A stretch of DNA of 64,000 bases, taken from assembly GCA_016584495.1 (NCBI GenBank), contig WAID01000003.1:4278001-4342000 (forward strand). The letters run 5' to 3'. Of this stretch, positions 23,401 to 36,527 are shown one piece after another. Position 1 is the stretch's first letter. The number at the start of each line of letters is the position of its first letter. The position numbers and the translations under genes were made by a program. The stretch is from Celoporthe dispersa. Taxonomy: Eukaryota > Ascomycota > Sordariomycetes > Diaporthales > Cryphonectriaceae. The notes beneath the pieces are model-generated. The model searched no databases, was not told where the DNA came from, and worked only from the letters and a program-made list of their open reading frames with translations.

Positions 23401-26400
23401 ACCAAACCTGTGCCACTTACGATCTCAGTCACAGACCCTACCAATATCTTCTTCACCTCTGACGACAGCCGAGATACGTGTAGGATCGCTCGTTTCCCCA
23501 GCAATCACCTGCGCGCCTGGCGTCATGCAATCTTACCCGGAATTCTCCTATGCCACAGCCTGCCTCGGAGAATTTCAGGTGTGATATCCTTTGTTCAGCG
23601 CACCGAGAGAAGAAAGAAAAAAAAAAGACAGCACAGAGCAAGCTAGCAGGCTGCTGGCCTGGAAACCCCGACCTTGGGCCCGGCCTGACATCTCCGTGCT
23701 GGACATCATGTCGGAGACTTATTGTGTAGTTTCACAATCTTGTTCAATATTCTCCGATGGAAAAGGCCGTTCCTTGGCAGAGACAGGGTACTATCCATCG
23801 TGGATACAATCTTTGGATGAAGGTCGTCGAGCTGGCCCTGCTTTGCGCGGGCATGCCCATGCACGCATGCAACTTGCAGGACTGCCTGCCTCGGTGCGTC
23901 AGTGCGTACTGCGTAGCTGCTGGGTGAAGGACTCGGCGCAACGGACGAAACAATTCCCGTACTAAGCGGATGAGATGGAAAGACATGTTTCCAGGTTCTG
24001 CACAAGATGTTTCGACATCAGCACGCAACAACCACGTGCCTTGAGGAGTCACCGTGTAATGACAAAGGCCGCCCTCATTGTACATTGGTATGATGACGGT
24101 TGGCAGAAGCTCGGACGGTGACCGCGACTCATTCTCTTGTTTCATGTTGGCCCTCGTGCGCCCGCAAGTTATGGAGCGCGCCCAGGATAATCCTGATTTA
24201 GCCCTGGGCAAGGTACTATGAGCCTCAAGAAGAACCCCAGATTCTCCCATCTCGGCTTTCATCGCGGTGCCCGCACCTGACGCACGCACACGCCCACAAG
24301 GCCAAAGCTCAAGTGGAGGTCACATGGTATGGAATGCATGGCAGGTAGTCTCTCGTGCGCAGCCACAGACATCCTCCGCACTCTAGCCACCAACCGGCGT
24401 ATGACGAGGTCAGTCACCGTGGACCAACAAGCGGTGTGGATGTGCGGCCGCCAAAGGGGGGGGAGAGAGAGAGAGAGAGAGAAGACCACTCATGGCGGTT
24501 TATTCTCTGCATCCGCCATCTCCATCCTGTCCATGTTGGCTGATTGTGGGCAAGTGCGTGCTCATGTAGGATAGCTGGAGCTCGGGAGTCCGAAGGGTGT
24601 GTGCGAGATATCGTGGTGTCGGCTGCAAGTGACAGTAGCGAGGAGACCTTGAGATTTGTGTGGTAAGCTTGGTGAGTGACTGGCTTCACTTGTTAGGCTT
24701 TTCAGACCTCTCAAGGGGTCGGAACTCCTTCCTCCCAAGTGGTTGGGATGATTCTCCTCTTGTCGGACACTAGGCATCCACAGCATTGGTCCATTGATGC
24801 CACTATTTTCTCTTAACTAGACCAAGATCCATCCCACAGGAGGCGAAGGAAGATCGGCGCCGTGTCGACTCATGCGGTATTTGAGAGACAGGTCTATTAT
24901 GTCCGAAAATAGCTACTTGCGGAGATGGTACGCATCGCACTCATTCGAGGTCATCAACGCGCGGCTCCACAAAATCCAGTGAAGTGTTGGGCGTTCGCCG
25001 TCGACACAACACAATTGGATTCAGGGACATATGTGGCCATCTGCATCAGCAGTAGATATGAGAGTCGAAGAAGACCAGGGCAACCACCAGCACCTAAACG
25101 ACAGAGGGAAGAGAGAAGACATACATAGGGCTGCCAGGTGGGAGTGTCCAGAGGGGCGGGGGAAGATATCACATCACCCACTGATACTGTCTGAACGACA
25201 TGAAGGGGTTTGTCTTGACGAGATGGGTCCTCTTCTAACATAGAGAAACAGCCCGACATGATGCCTTGAAGGCTGATCAGGACCCGCTCCCCCCCTCCCC
25301 TCGATCGAGACAATCGGGATAGACTGTTACCCATCTCACCACATTCCCACGGCGTATATTTGTCACAGCTTGCGCGTTCTAACTGTGAGATGGATCTGCC
25401 CTCGTCATTATCATTAGGACCAGAACCAGGGTTCGTGTTGACGACCTTCCGCACATGACACAGTCACATCGAGATCCTTCTGACTCTGGTCCCAGAAGAG
25501 GAGGGAGGGTCAGCTGGCACATTCCTGGATGAGCACACCTCGACGTCTCGATCTTCAGACCTGCTCTCCTCTCCAGCTCTACAATACCAGTCATGGCAGC
25601 TTCGATGCCGACTTTTTTTTTCTTTTATTCTTCTCTCTCCAGACGGGGTTATGTATATACGATCGTCTCGGTATAGGTGAAAGCGAGCAATACACACACC
25701 ACGCATGAGCATCCTTTTTCGTTGTCTGTAGATGGGATGCACTCCCACCCCTGGTCCCTCCCCCCTCGGCGTCCTCACTCGAGACGTTCCTCTCCAAGTC
25801 CCTCCCACCAGCCTCCATCTCCACCCGTACAACGCCCTCCTTCCCGCAAGAGACCAGACATCCGGGACCACACGCGCCCTCTCAGTCCCACCAGCACGTC
25901 ATTCTCCTCCCCGCGGGGGAAGACACGCGTCACAGTTCGGCTCGGCTGGGCCTTCAAACCTGCCGCTTCGCGCCTGAGCAACGGTGACGGTCACACGACT
26001 GGAGCCGTGGGTGGGAGGGAAAAGACGGCAAAGGTGGTGTCGGGTGTATCATGCCGGAAGGGAGGGAAACGCGGAAGGGATACGAACGAGGCGGGACTGT
26101 GAACCAGCGGTGTACAACAAAAAAAGAAAAAAACTTGTTGCACCTTTTGCGTTGGCTCGTCCTCGCTCTTGTATGCTGCCACGTTCGGAGGTCCCTGCTC
26201 CCGCTTGGCCAGTTGGATGGGTATACAACATGCCCGAGCTCGTCGCCTCGAGACAAGACTCGTGGTAGGGCCTCCCTTTACGATGTCTGCGGCCCTCGAA
26301 GTGGCTAAAGAAGGAGAAAAGGAAGAAGCGAGCAAAAGAAGAAACTTTTCCTCTCTAGTAAGTTCCTGGTGAGTTCCTCGCCTTGCCCCCCTGACCTGGA

Positions 26401-28909
26401 ATCGTATGTCACTTGGATATAATGTTATGAGGATAGACAAGACACCCTCCGAGCCATCCCCACCGTCGAAGCAGCCGTGTTGAACACACCTCTTTACCTT
26501 TTCTTGCATGTGTATATATCGTTGCATACATGAAGACAAGGCGTTTCTGGGGTAGGGGTATGGTTAGGCGGTTGTGCAAGACTCGGGGGCGTGCAAGAAT
26601 GCTTGTTGGCTGTGTGTGATCCGGCCCCTCAAGACTTGACTTGACCATAGTATAAAATGTATCCCAGTATGCTGCCACATTAACTGATCCATCTCCTGCA
26701 CCTTCTAGGGGACCACCTCTCCCGCCTTTCTATCCCTGTGAGACTTTGATCCTCGTCCCCCCTGCCGGGAAAAAGAAAGAAATGAAAGAAAGAAAAAAAC
26801 AAGGTATAAAAAGTACTTTTGGCAAATCCAGCCCCCGAATTCCACACACATGAACCATAAGAAGAAAGAAGAAGAAGAAAAAAGTAAGCACACACACACA
26901 CACACACATACACACTCATCCACCCGCCTTCAAGCTCATGTCCCGGCTGGCCCACTCGCTCCTCGCCCAGGCGCGGCACGTAGAGAATATGATCTGCCGC
27001 CGATCTTGTTCCTCCCTAGGCCCACGCAGGCGTAGGTCTCAGCCTTTTTCTCTTTCCTTTTTTTTCTTTCTTTCTTTTTTTTTATTAAAAAAATTGTTTT
27101 CTTTTCCGCTCGGCCTTTTATCGCCTGTTACAACTCTCATAAGCTGCATACCGTGGTACTACTAGAGCAAGAATAAATTTGTCTGCACCCCCCCCCCCAA
27201 AACAAAAGGGCACACCTTTGTGAGTTTCAGCTCAGGGAATGAGAGAGCCCAACCCAATCGGCCTAGCCGGGCATGCGGCGTTCGAAGTGATGCATGCATA
27301 AGTGGTTTTTTTTTTATTTTTATGTTTTTTTCTGGCGGCTGACGAGGGAAAAGGGGAGGGACCAGTTAGCGGGATGGCTGCATGCATGCGTAGAGTAAGC
27401 GACTGGGTGACTGACCTGAAGCGGTGCGTGGGCTTATTGGGGTTCTTTGATGATATCCCCCGGCCACGAGATTATACCAGCACCATAGAACAACAACACC
27501 ATGACGAGGCAAGGAAGAAAACCACAAAGAAACCAGCTCTTGTTGTTGAAGATGGGATGAATGAACACGGCGTTTTCTGTAGTGGGTTGAATATAGTACA
27601 AAAGCAGTCTGAACAGGCTATGGTTGAGGTATCTTTAGTGGCAGCCTCCGTCACCACTGTAAAAAAAAAAAAAAGATATAAAGAAAATAAAGAAAAGTCC
27701 ACACCAATACTTTCTTCCTGCGCCTCCACCGTCTTTCGTCCCCTCCGCCGACCCGCCACCCGACCACTCTTCCAGCTCTTTTCCTCGGATCCCGTCGTCA
27801 TATTATCAGATCTCTCACCCCTTCTTCTCCCCACCCCATATCTACAAGAAGCAGAGACAGGAAAACACAGAGAAAGGGAAAGCAGGAGGAGCCGGCCCAA
27901 GGCTCCGTCGTCAAGGAATAACAAAATAGAAAACGAAAAAGGAGAACATGCCGCGACCAATTCCCTTCCTCCCGTGTTTCGTTCTTGCCACCAAAAAGAA
28001 CGTGCATCCTACAAGTCAAGTAAGAAACGTGACGCCCACACGAATCCCCCCCCCCCCCACTCCCCCACCTCAGCCCACGACTTTTTTTTTTTTGGTTGTG
28101 ATATCGACATGAAGGTGACAGGATAAAACAGCCTGTTCCCTTACACACCAGCCTCAAGAATGGCCCTTCCGCCGCGGCAGGGAGGGGGGCCAGTCCTCCA
28201 GAAGCTCTCACCCTCTTACGCCCCGCTGAGAGGAAGCGACAAACCCATGATATATCGAGTTTATTGGCTGCTGCAGATACCATCGTACGAGCATTTCGGA
28301 AACGACAAATTTTCCTCAACTCCTGGAAACAATTTCAGCGTTATGGTCGAGGCGTACGTTCCGCCGCTCCGACCCCGACCTCGTCACAAGCACCTCGCTG
28401 CCGGAAACCGCCGGCAGCGCTCATGACCACCTCACGATTCTCAGCTCTCCGATCTCCTCCCCATTGGGCAGTCATCACCACTGTGGAATAAAAAAAAGAA
28501 AGGAAAAAAAACAAGAGGACGCCTGGGTATTTTGGACCGCGGTTCAGGGCGGAGCAAAAGAAAAAAGGTCGACGTAGTATTATGGCAGTCGAGAAGTAAT
28601 ATAGGGGCGCGGAAAAGTATGAATGCTCCAACGGGATCCGACCGACAGCTCCCAGTGCCGGGAGATGCCAGGTTGATAAAGTGGCATACCGGATTCGACG
28701 TCGTCGCTGCGGCTTCAGGTCGTCATCGGATCGGGGGATTTGTGTGTCCGGAAGGGGTTTCGTGACTTCGTCCTGTACGCGCCGGCTCGCTTGTGGAATT
28801 AAAATGCGTACACATGTGAATTAAGAGAGCCATGAAAGCAATCGAGAACGCAAAGCGGCGTAGACCGGGTTCTACCCCGGGGACCGTCGTGAAGTCGTCA
28901 AGCTGCGGT
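20367..28909. other. 8.5-kb gene-poor region between the phosducin-like gene and G-beta
   Basis: The longest gap in the window. Many open frames of 60-290 codons exist on both strands, but none shows a domain, a codon pattern or intron joints that I can support. The first kilobase should be the promoter and leader of the phosducin-like gene; it carries a GT repeat. G- and A-rich runs are frequent (for example 22800-22830 and 27661-27674). The part near 27600-28900 is probably 3' flank of G-beta or an unannotated transcript. Long non-coding transcripts or small genes with several introns cannot be excluded. Confidence 0.4.
20443..20484. repeat. GT microsatellite
   Basis: About 20 GT units with one TATG interruption, 75-120 bp upstream of the phosducin-like start codon, so within its likely leader or promoter. 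Confidence 0.9.
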
Positions 28910-30454
28910 CTAGTACGCCCAGATTTTGAGCTTTACCCCAAAGTGTTAGCAATCTCTTGTCGGGTTGTTACGTGCTTCGTGGGAAGGCCAAAAAAAAAAA
29001 AAAAGCAAGAGGAGGGACATACCAATGAATCCCAGGAGCCTGTGCACAGACTTATGCCGTCGTTGCTTACGCCCAAGCAGCTGACACGGTTCTCGTGGCC
29101 GACGAGAGACCCAACCTTCTCTCCCCGGGTAACGTCCCAGACCTGTGTGGCATGTCAGTCAGGCTGAGGGAGCATCACGAAAGCTGAGCAAAGAGGACAT
29201 ACCTTGCACTCGAAGTCATCGTAACCTGCAAACAGGAGCCGGCCGGAGACGGATGTAGCGACGGAGGTGATGCCGCAGAGAATAGATTCGGACTGCAAAG
29301 GGAATACAAGTCAGCGAGGTGAACCGTTCAGATGTCTCTCCGTCTCTCTGTCTCTCTCTCTCTCGTCCCCCTCTAGACGGAAGATGCTTACGCCATATAC
29401 GTTGAGCTCCCTGTCTGCGCGGATATCAAAGAGTCGGCAGGTTGCGTCATCGGAGCCGGTCACGAAGCTGTGGCCATCGGGGAAGAACTGGATGGCGTTG
29501 ATGTCGGACTCGTGACCCGCAAAAGTCTGCACAGCCTTGCCGGCGCGGATATCCCAGAGCTTGGCGAAGGCATCGCAAGCACCAGAGATGAAGGTGTTCT
29601 GGTTTGTGGGGTTGAGGCTGATGCTCATGACATCGCCGAGGTGGTCAGCAAACTCGATCTGCTTCGTGCCCGTCTCGATATCCCACTTCATGCAGGTCAT
29701 ATCGCCTGACGAGGTCAAGATGCTCCGGTCGTTGATGAATCGGCAGCAGGACAGGTAGCCGGCATGGCCGGACAGCTCGCGGGCGACGCGCGTGGGGCCG
29801 TCCCTGTTCTGGTTGAGGTTGTAGATGGAGCAGATGTTGTCCAGACCACCGCATGCAACATAGTTACCGCTGGGCGCGTAGGCACAGGTCATGACCCAGG
29901 AGGACCTGAGGGGAATGGCGTGCACCTTGTTGGTGGTGTAGGCGTCCCAGATGATCAGCTTGCCGTCCTGCGAGGCAGAAACCAGATGTCTCCGGTCGGT
30001 GGACCAGTGCATCGCGTAAATCTTGGCCAGGTGGCCCTTGAGTGTCCGTTTCGTCTTCATCAACTGGTTCCTGGGAATCGCCTCGTGTGATCGGTGTGCG
30101 ACATCGCGAACTGCAAGTTGATCACGTCAGCCATGGAAAGGGGAAGGAAGGGAAAAAAAAAGGTGAAAAAAAAAGACAAGAGAGAGAGGCAAAGGGCGTC
30201 GTGGCCAAACACAGAGAGAATGGGCGTGATGAGTCGATCGGCTTGCGTTGGGGTGGTTGGCTGATGATGGATTGATTGATCGATCGGGGTCGGGGCGGTG
30301 AGAGGGAAGGGTTGCGAGACTTACGGGAGGTGTCGGCGAGCTCATCCTTCTTTCTCTTGATGCGGTCCTTGAGGCCCTCTGCTTCACGCCGCGCCTGCTG
30401 GATGCGCGCCTGCATCGCCTCGGGAGAGACGTCGTTTGGTCGTTGTGAGTCCAT
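28910..30454 (-). CDS. gnb-1: Heterotrimeric G-protein beta subunit
   Basis: Predicted G-beta of the pheromone, nutrient and development signalling pathways, working with G-gamma at the plasma membrane. Five exons (30454-30325, 30110-29392, 29292-29203, 29142-29023, 28930-28910) add up to exactly 360 codons, or 359 residues, the usual fungal length. An N-terminal helix for the G-gamma coiled coil (about residues 8-42: [20 protein letters not shown]) leads into seven WD40 repeats. Visible signatures include [67 protein letters not shown] and [20 protein letters not shown], ending GSWDSLLKIWAY. The last exon codes for six residues only and is reached through a 92-bp intron with a GCTAAC branch point. 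Intron 1 is the longest (214 bp). The frame is intact throughout. Confidence 0.97.
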
Positions 30455-33400
30455 CTTTGGGAGCGCTCAAGCCGCAGGGAGGGAGGAGACGCGGCCGGTG
30501 CACAAAGGGGGTTCGAGCTGGACGAGGGACGAGGTGCAGAGAGAGAGAGAGGAAGTGAGAAAGAGAGAAATAAAGAGTGAGGGAGAAAGGCGGTCGACCG
30601 CGCGGAGGGGGGGGCAGGTTGGAACGGCAAGGTGAGCCGCCGACGATGTTGTCGATTGACAAAATTGTGGTGTTCAATGGAATCGGTCGGACGGACGATG
30701 GGGGAGGGGATGGGAAGGAAGGTGGCCGAACAGATGGATGGATGAATGTGGGTTTGGATTGGATTGAAGGATGGGTTTGATTGAGCAGGCTGGATGGAGC
30801 TGGGGTCGGTGCTTGTGGGAAGGGAAAACGCAAGGCAACCAAGGAGGAGCCAAAAGCTTGGTACCGGCCGCGGCGCAGCGAAGGGCTGGGGCTTGGGCTT
30901 GGGCAGGGCAGAGCAGAGGGCAGCAGGACCTTTCTTTGGGGGGGGGGAGAGCGAGCGGGAGAGGGGAGGGAGACTGTGTGCAGTGCAAAGAAGAAAAGGG
31001 CCCCCCAGTGCCAATGCCAATTCCAATTCCAGGGGGGGGGTTTCGTCAGAGTGGACAGCAGGGCACCTGGTGACCTTTGACCTGCAGCACCTGAAATGAG
31101 CCCAGCGCGCCCAGGCACTGTGTGCTTCGGGACGGTGCGGCCGCTAAACAGAGGTACCCACACAGAACCGCAGACCACTGAACCAGAGCGCCCTTAGGAG
31201 ACCGGACCGGGCTGGCAGAGGGTAGCGGTAGCGGTAACGGGCCAGTCGAAACAGGCTTAGGTGGAAACCAAACCCACCCTAGGCTCTATTAGAACGGTGG
31301 TAATTATGGATTCGCCCGGCAGGCGGACTGTCCTGTCTGCGAAAGCTGGTAGGTGTGGAGAGGGAGCCAGGCCAGCGAGAGAGAGATGCGCAGTAGGGTG
31401 GGGAGGACCAGGCCCAGGAGGTATCGTAGCGACCAGTCAGGGATCCAAGCGCGAGTACAGTACTATTGTGCTCGTGTGAGTTGGTTGTGTGGTGACTGAT
31501 TATCGACGTCAAGAGGTCTCTAGTCGTAGGGTGCACGTCAGGCACAGACGAGACAGAGAGTCCAGAGTCGGTCTCTAATCTGCGCTGGGAGATGCAAGCG
31601 AGAAGGCCGATCCCCGGTGATGATCCGAAATATCTGGCAGGTAGGCCGAGCTCTAGGGCAACGGAGCTGCCGGGGGGGGACCCTCGTCTCTGTCAGTGGT
31701 CGTAGTCTCGGTTGCAAGGAGATCAAAGTGCTCGAGCACAAGTCGTATGGGCTTGCCGTGAGGGATGAAGTCGGGAGGGGGGATGGTGGCTGATCTGCTG
31801 AGTTGACAGGACCTGAGTTGGAGGCGGAGACGGTGGACGGGTGGAAATGATGCTGCGCAAGTAGGATGGGGAAAAGGAAAAAGGAAAGAAAAGGAAAGAA
31901 AAAAAAAACCGGGATTTTTTTTGGGAGGGGGGGCTTGAGGGGGGGGGGGGGCGGTGGTGTGTGTGTGGTTAAGGGTCAAGAGGTAACGGTCGGTCGGTAA
32001 CCCTTCCAGTACGGCACAAGTGACTCCTCTCTCTCTCTCTCTCTTTTCTGGCTGGATCCTGCTTGGAAATTGAACTGGAGACAAGCCCAGGCGGGCCAGA
32101 AGAGAGAAGTGGAGAGTGCCCAGGCAGGCCAGACGAGCCAGATGATCTGAGGAGTGGGGGAGGACACCCAAAAGCGGGAAACAAAGAAGGGAAACAGCGA
32201 ATGGGGACAAAAAACACGAGTACAGTACACAGTTTACAACAGGAGGTAAAACTCGGACCAGGGTGTGGATATCCTGCAGGTCACACAGCCTAAGGCCTGG
32301 CCTACAGAACAGCCTCTAATGGGATATATAACACTGTGATGTACATGAGACGACTGTGTACCGTACTGTGCCGATAACTGCTGTAGCTACCTCAGATGCC
32401 TCGGAGGAGGGAAAAGGAAAAAAAAAAAGGCTGGAGGAAAGATGAGACGAGGAGAGAGGATCTAGCAGAGAAGGGGGGGGGGTTGAGCTGGGATAGGGAT
32501 GGGCATGGCTGCTGGGCTTTGCCTGCTGGCGGGGATCTGGTCAAACCAGTTAGTTAGGACACAACGGGGAACGGAGAGACAAAGTCTCGACAGTGCAGGA
32601 CAGGACAGAGCAGGGAAGGGGCAGGGCGAGGGGGAGACCAGACAGGGGTCGGCAAAGGGGAGGAGGAGGAAGTGCAAATGATGATGACACCTGCCTGGCG
32701 AAATACTTCCGTCAAATTACAAAGCAGCCTCTTGTTTTTTTTTTTTTTTTTTTTTTTTTGTTTTTGACCCGCTCTTGATTTACAAGCAGGCAGGCCGGCA
32801 GAGGAGGAGACGGGCTCTGGTTCTCACCCTCACCAACAAAACACCCACACCCACACCCAGACGACCAGGCCCAGTAGAGAAAATGATGACCTCTTGGAGG
32901 GAGGGGGAGAAGCCGTCAGGCTGCCTCAGGACAGGACGATATACGCTCTCGTCAGGATAATGTGGAGGGCGGTTTCCAGCTATGACTATGCATATTGGGT
33001 GCAGTCAGGCCAACCCAGTCATTGGTGCTTACACGAGACTGAGGAGCTGCTCACTTCCCCCCATTTGCCAGACTGACTGACTGGCCTGGTCTCGGGTGAC
33101 ACCATCCCCCCCCTTCCCCAAGATGCGTACAGGCAGATCACAGCCAGGGCAGCGTAGGGGCCCATGGTCGCCGTGATACCCTTCTCTGTGCCGCGCAGGT
33201 AGATAGGTAGCACCTCTTCTTTATCGCGTGAGCTATGTAATACTCAAATCACGAACCAAGATTATGGAAAAGGAACACACACACACACACACACAGCCGG
33301 GCGGCAAGGCCCACGCCCGTCCCGTGCTCCTCCTTCTCGGACCAGCGTATTTCCTCCACGGTCCTGTCGAGAAGGGAAAAAGAAAAATACATTGTAAGAG

Positions 33401-36400
33401 GGGAGAAAGGTTAAAAAAATAAATAAAAAAAGGGCATCTGACACCTGCGTGGACTTCTGTTGGCCCGTAGACAAAGGAACACCTACCACCATGGTACCAC
33501 CCCCTTCTGGGGTCGACCGAGATGCCAGGACGTCCGCTCTGTGATTCGCCTTGTGTCCTGCCCTCTCCGTAGCGGTATTACTATAGTACCATAATACAAG
33601 TAACTCCCCAAATGGCGCCAGGCTATCGGCTCAGGTCTACGCGCAGGTACCCGCCGCGCCGCACCGCCGAGTCGAGGGACATGAGATGGTCTCAGGCTCG
33701 ATAGTGCATACAGCAGCCCACCCTGCCACCCCATGCCAAGCTCACCCACACCCCCCTCCCCCTTCTCCCCTTCCCGAGCAGGTGGACCCTGTGCGGGTCT
33801 AGTCCCCAAGGGGGAGATACTGGAGGCTCTAGCGCCCTTTCTCATCTCCGGCGGTGTTTCCTCTTGCCTGCTGCTGCTACGCAGTACTGCTACTATAGCA
33901 CTGCTTCAGTGGGGTTAGATTGTCCGTCCGTTCACTGACCGGCAGGGACCACCCACCATCCCTTCCACCCCCCCCAAAAAAAAATAAACAAAAAGAAAAG
34001 GGATCGTCGTAACCCTCCACGATCGATTGTCTCTGATCGGTCCCGCGTCCTTACCACAAGTATGTGATACCCTCACTGCAGAGCCCATACCAGGCTGCTG
34101 CACGCCCCCGGGCGTACCGTACTGTGTTATGTTGTGTGCTGGCAGAAGAGGGTCCAAGGTTACGGTTCCGCGCGCGCGCGACCGCACATGACCATAAGAT
34201 CGAATCGCACCCGAAAACTATCCCATGGTGGTGCTATGCTGAGTTTAGAGTTGTGTCTCCCTCAAACCCACTCAGTGAGACATGGCGCGGATACCATGCG
34301 CCTGCGAAGATATCGAGTATCAAATCACCACCACAGACACGCGTACAAAATTGAATTGGGTCCTCTGTTTTTTCTTTCTTTTTTTCTTTTTTCTTTTTTC
34401 TTTTTCTCCCTCCTTGCCTCCGAAGGAACCTGCCGGGCCAATAGGCTAGATACTCTGCCCCCTCCCTCCTTCCCTCCTCCTACCCAGTTCCCTCCCCCCC
34501 CCCCGTCCCAGTTATCACGGCACGCCTTCGCCGTGTACAAGGCTTGTCGCGCGCGTCCAGTAGGACTGCTGTGCCTCCCACCACGCTTCGGACCGCCCTG
34601 AGATGCACCCTCATCCTGCAGCGCTCGGGCTGAACGTTCTACGTCCCCGCCGCGTCTCTGTCCCACGGTGATATTATGGATGTACCATGTATACTGACAC
34701 CAGGATGCCTTGTCCGCCCCAGAAGGATGTCTCCTTCGTCTCCTTATTTTTTCTTCTCCTTCTTTTCCTGTATCTCTTGTACCCTGCCTTTTGTCCCCCC
34801 CCCCTCTCCCTCTCGTCTTGCTTATCTACTTTCCTGGTATTTCGTTTCACCCTCAAAAAGAAAAAGGAAGAAAAAAAAAAGAAAGAAAGAAAAAAAAAGA
34901 AACCCCAAAGAGCAGGGCAGCCTTGACCTCCTGTCGCTCGGCCCGCGCCTAATTTCAAGCCTGCGGCATCCGAATGCAGAAACCTTTCATCTCGCCTACC
35001 CATGCCACCCAGCGAGCCGCCCCCAGCACCAGCTAGTCTGATAGGTCACCTCTTTTGATCACTATAGCTCTTTTTCCCTTCTTAATTCTTCTCTTGTTCT
35101 CTCTTTCTGGCTGGCCTCCGATGATCATATCATTTCCGTGCGTGTATGCATTTCCCCTCCCCCCTTCTTTTCAACTACGTATGTCCACATTGGTGGGTGT
35201 GGGAGAAAAGAAGGGGGCATAACCCCGTGAGGATCTCCTTTCACACGATAGGGACTGTGTACACATGTTGTATCACCCTCCACTGTATTACCCGCCTGCA
35301 CACACACGCGCACACACGTACACACGAATTTCCAATTTGTCCTTGCAGGCGATATCCACGATGCCGCAAATCCAGCAGGTGCCCGTGCAGGTGGAGACCC
35401 CGCCTGTTCGTTCCCCTCTTGACTGGTCTTTCTTCTTCTCATTTTTTGCCCCTTCCTCCCTTTTCTCCATACACTACGGCAACATACCTACCATAGTCCT
35501 ATCAAACTCTGATATGTACTATAGCAGTACAGATCATTATCGAGAGATTCCCTACCAGCGAGCCAGTGGATGCCCCACCAAAGCCCGAGTCCTGCGGGTC
35601 GCATCATGTTCGCAGCGGTTCAAAGTGTCACAGAGCCAGAGGCCACAGACAAGCCGGGGGGGGGTCTTGTCCTAGATATACATATACCACCACCGCTATA
35701 GCTAATGAAAAGTAAAGGTGGGGAGGTCCATCTGGGAGCAGAGGCAAAGAGTCCCGTACATCTTTCTCATGAGATTGAGGAGCAGACTCCAACCAGTGGG
35801 CTGTGGATCCCTCGCTCCCTTTTTAGGGTCCCCATCTTGGGCCCCAGGGCTGGCTGAACCCTGAACTGTGACTCCTACGAACATGTCTGCCCCCGTACGG
35901 GAGTGGGAGATAGCGTCATCTCGCGTCCTCGAATCCAATGACCTGCAGGAACACGGCTGGGCCGGGGGTGGATGACGTTAGGATGCGTGAGAGCTTGACA
36001 TGGTCTTGGGGGGAGGCCGATGTTCGTTGACGACGCCCTCTTCATCTATGGCTGGCGTACAGTGGTCTTGGTCTGCCTCTTGAACAGCTATGATCCTCGT
36101 TCATCCTGGTCCGCACGTACTGCCTGCTGCCCTCACGAGCTGTCCAATTTTTTCAGCACCGTCCCGTCTAGTCAGTCATATGGTATTTGGTATAACCCCT
36201 TTCCCCGCCAACCCCTAAAACGCCTTGCGATGCCAAAACAAGCCATTCCCTTGCCTCCCACTTCACAGCTGCCCTAGTCCACACGGCGACGGCAGTCCCC
36301 CAGGGCCTCAGAAAAACGCATCCACCACCAATACCCTTTGGGTAATTCCGTCCGGCACCCGAGACACTGTTGTCTCTTTCGGTGCTCGTCTCAAAACATT

Positions 36401-36527
36401 TGAGGCTACCATTTCCCCATGCGCAGTCTCGACACAGGTCAACATGTGGGCCCCTGACCGGTGTCGCTGCCGTCGATCCAGCCGTGCTCCAGGATCTCGG
36501 ACGATGCACACGAGAATCGCCCCATGA
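30455..36527. other. 6-kb region upstream of G-beta without a recognised gene
   Basis: The start should hold the G-beta promoter and leader, which is rich in A/G and C/T tracts on the plus strand. Homopolymers include G runs near 31040 and 31940-31952 and T25 at 32735-32759. CA tracts lie near 33277-33296. Open frames of up to about 300 codons on the minus strand at 30127-31026 are Pro/Ser/Leu-rich and read as translated leader, not as protein. The section near 36000-36527 is probably 3' flank of the PIAS gene. Confidence 0.4.
32735..32759. repeat. T25 homopolymer
   Basis: Uninterrupted run of 25 T on the plus strand in the long gap upstream of G-beta. It could be a poly(A) relic of a retroposed element on the minus strand, but no element is visible beside it. 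Confidence 0.85.

Noticed and set aside
27302..28126. 274-codon plus-strand frame downstream of G-beta
   Set aside because: Begins in a T-rich tract, is dominated by homopolymer-derived Lys, Phe and Pro, and shows no family features.
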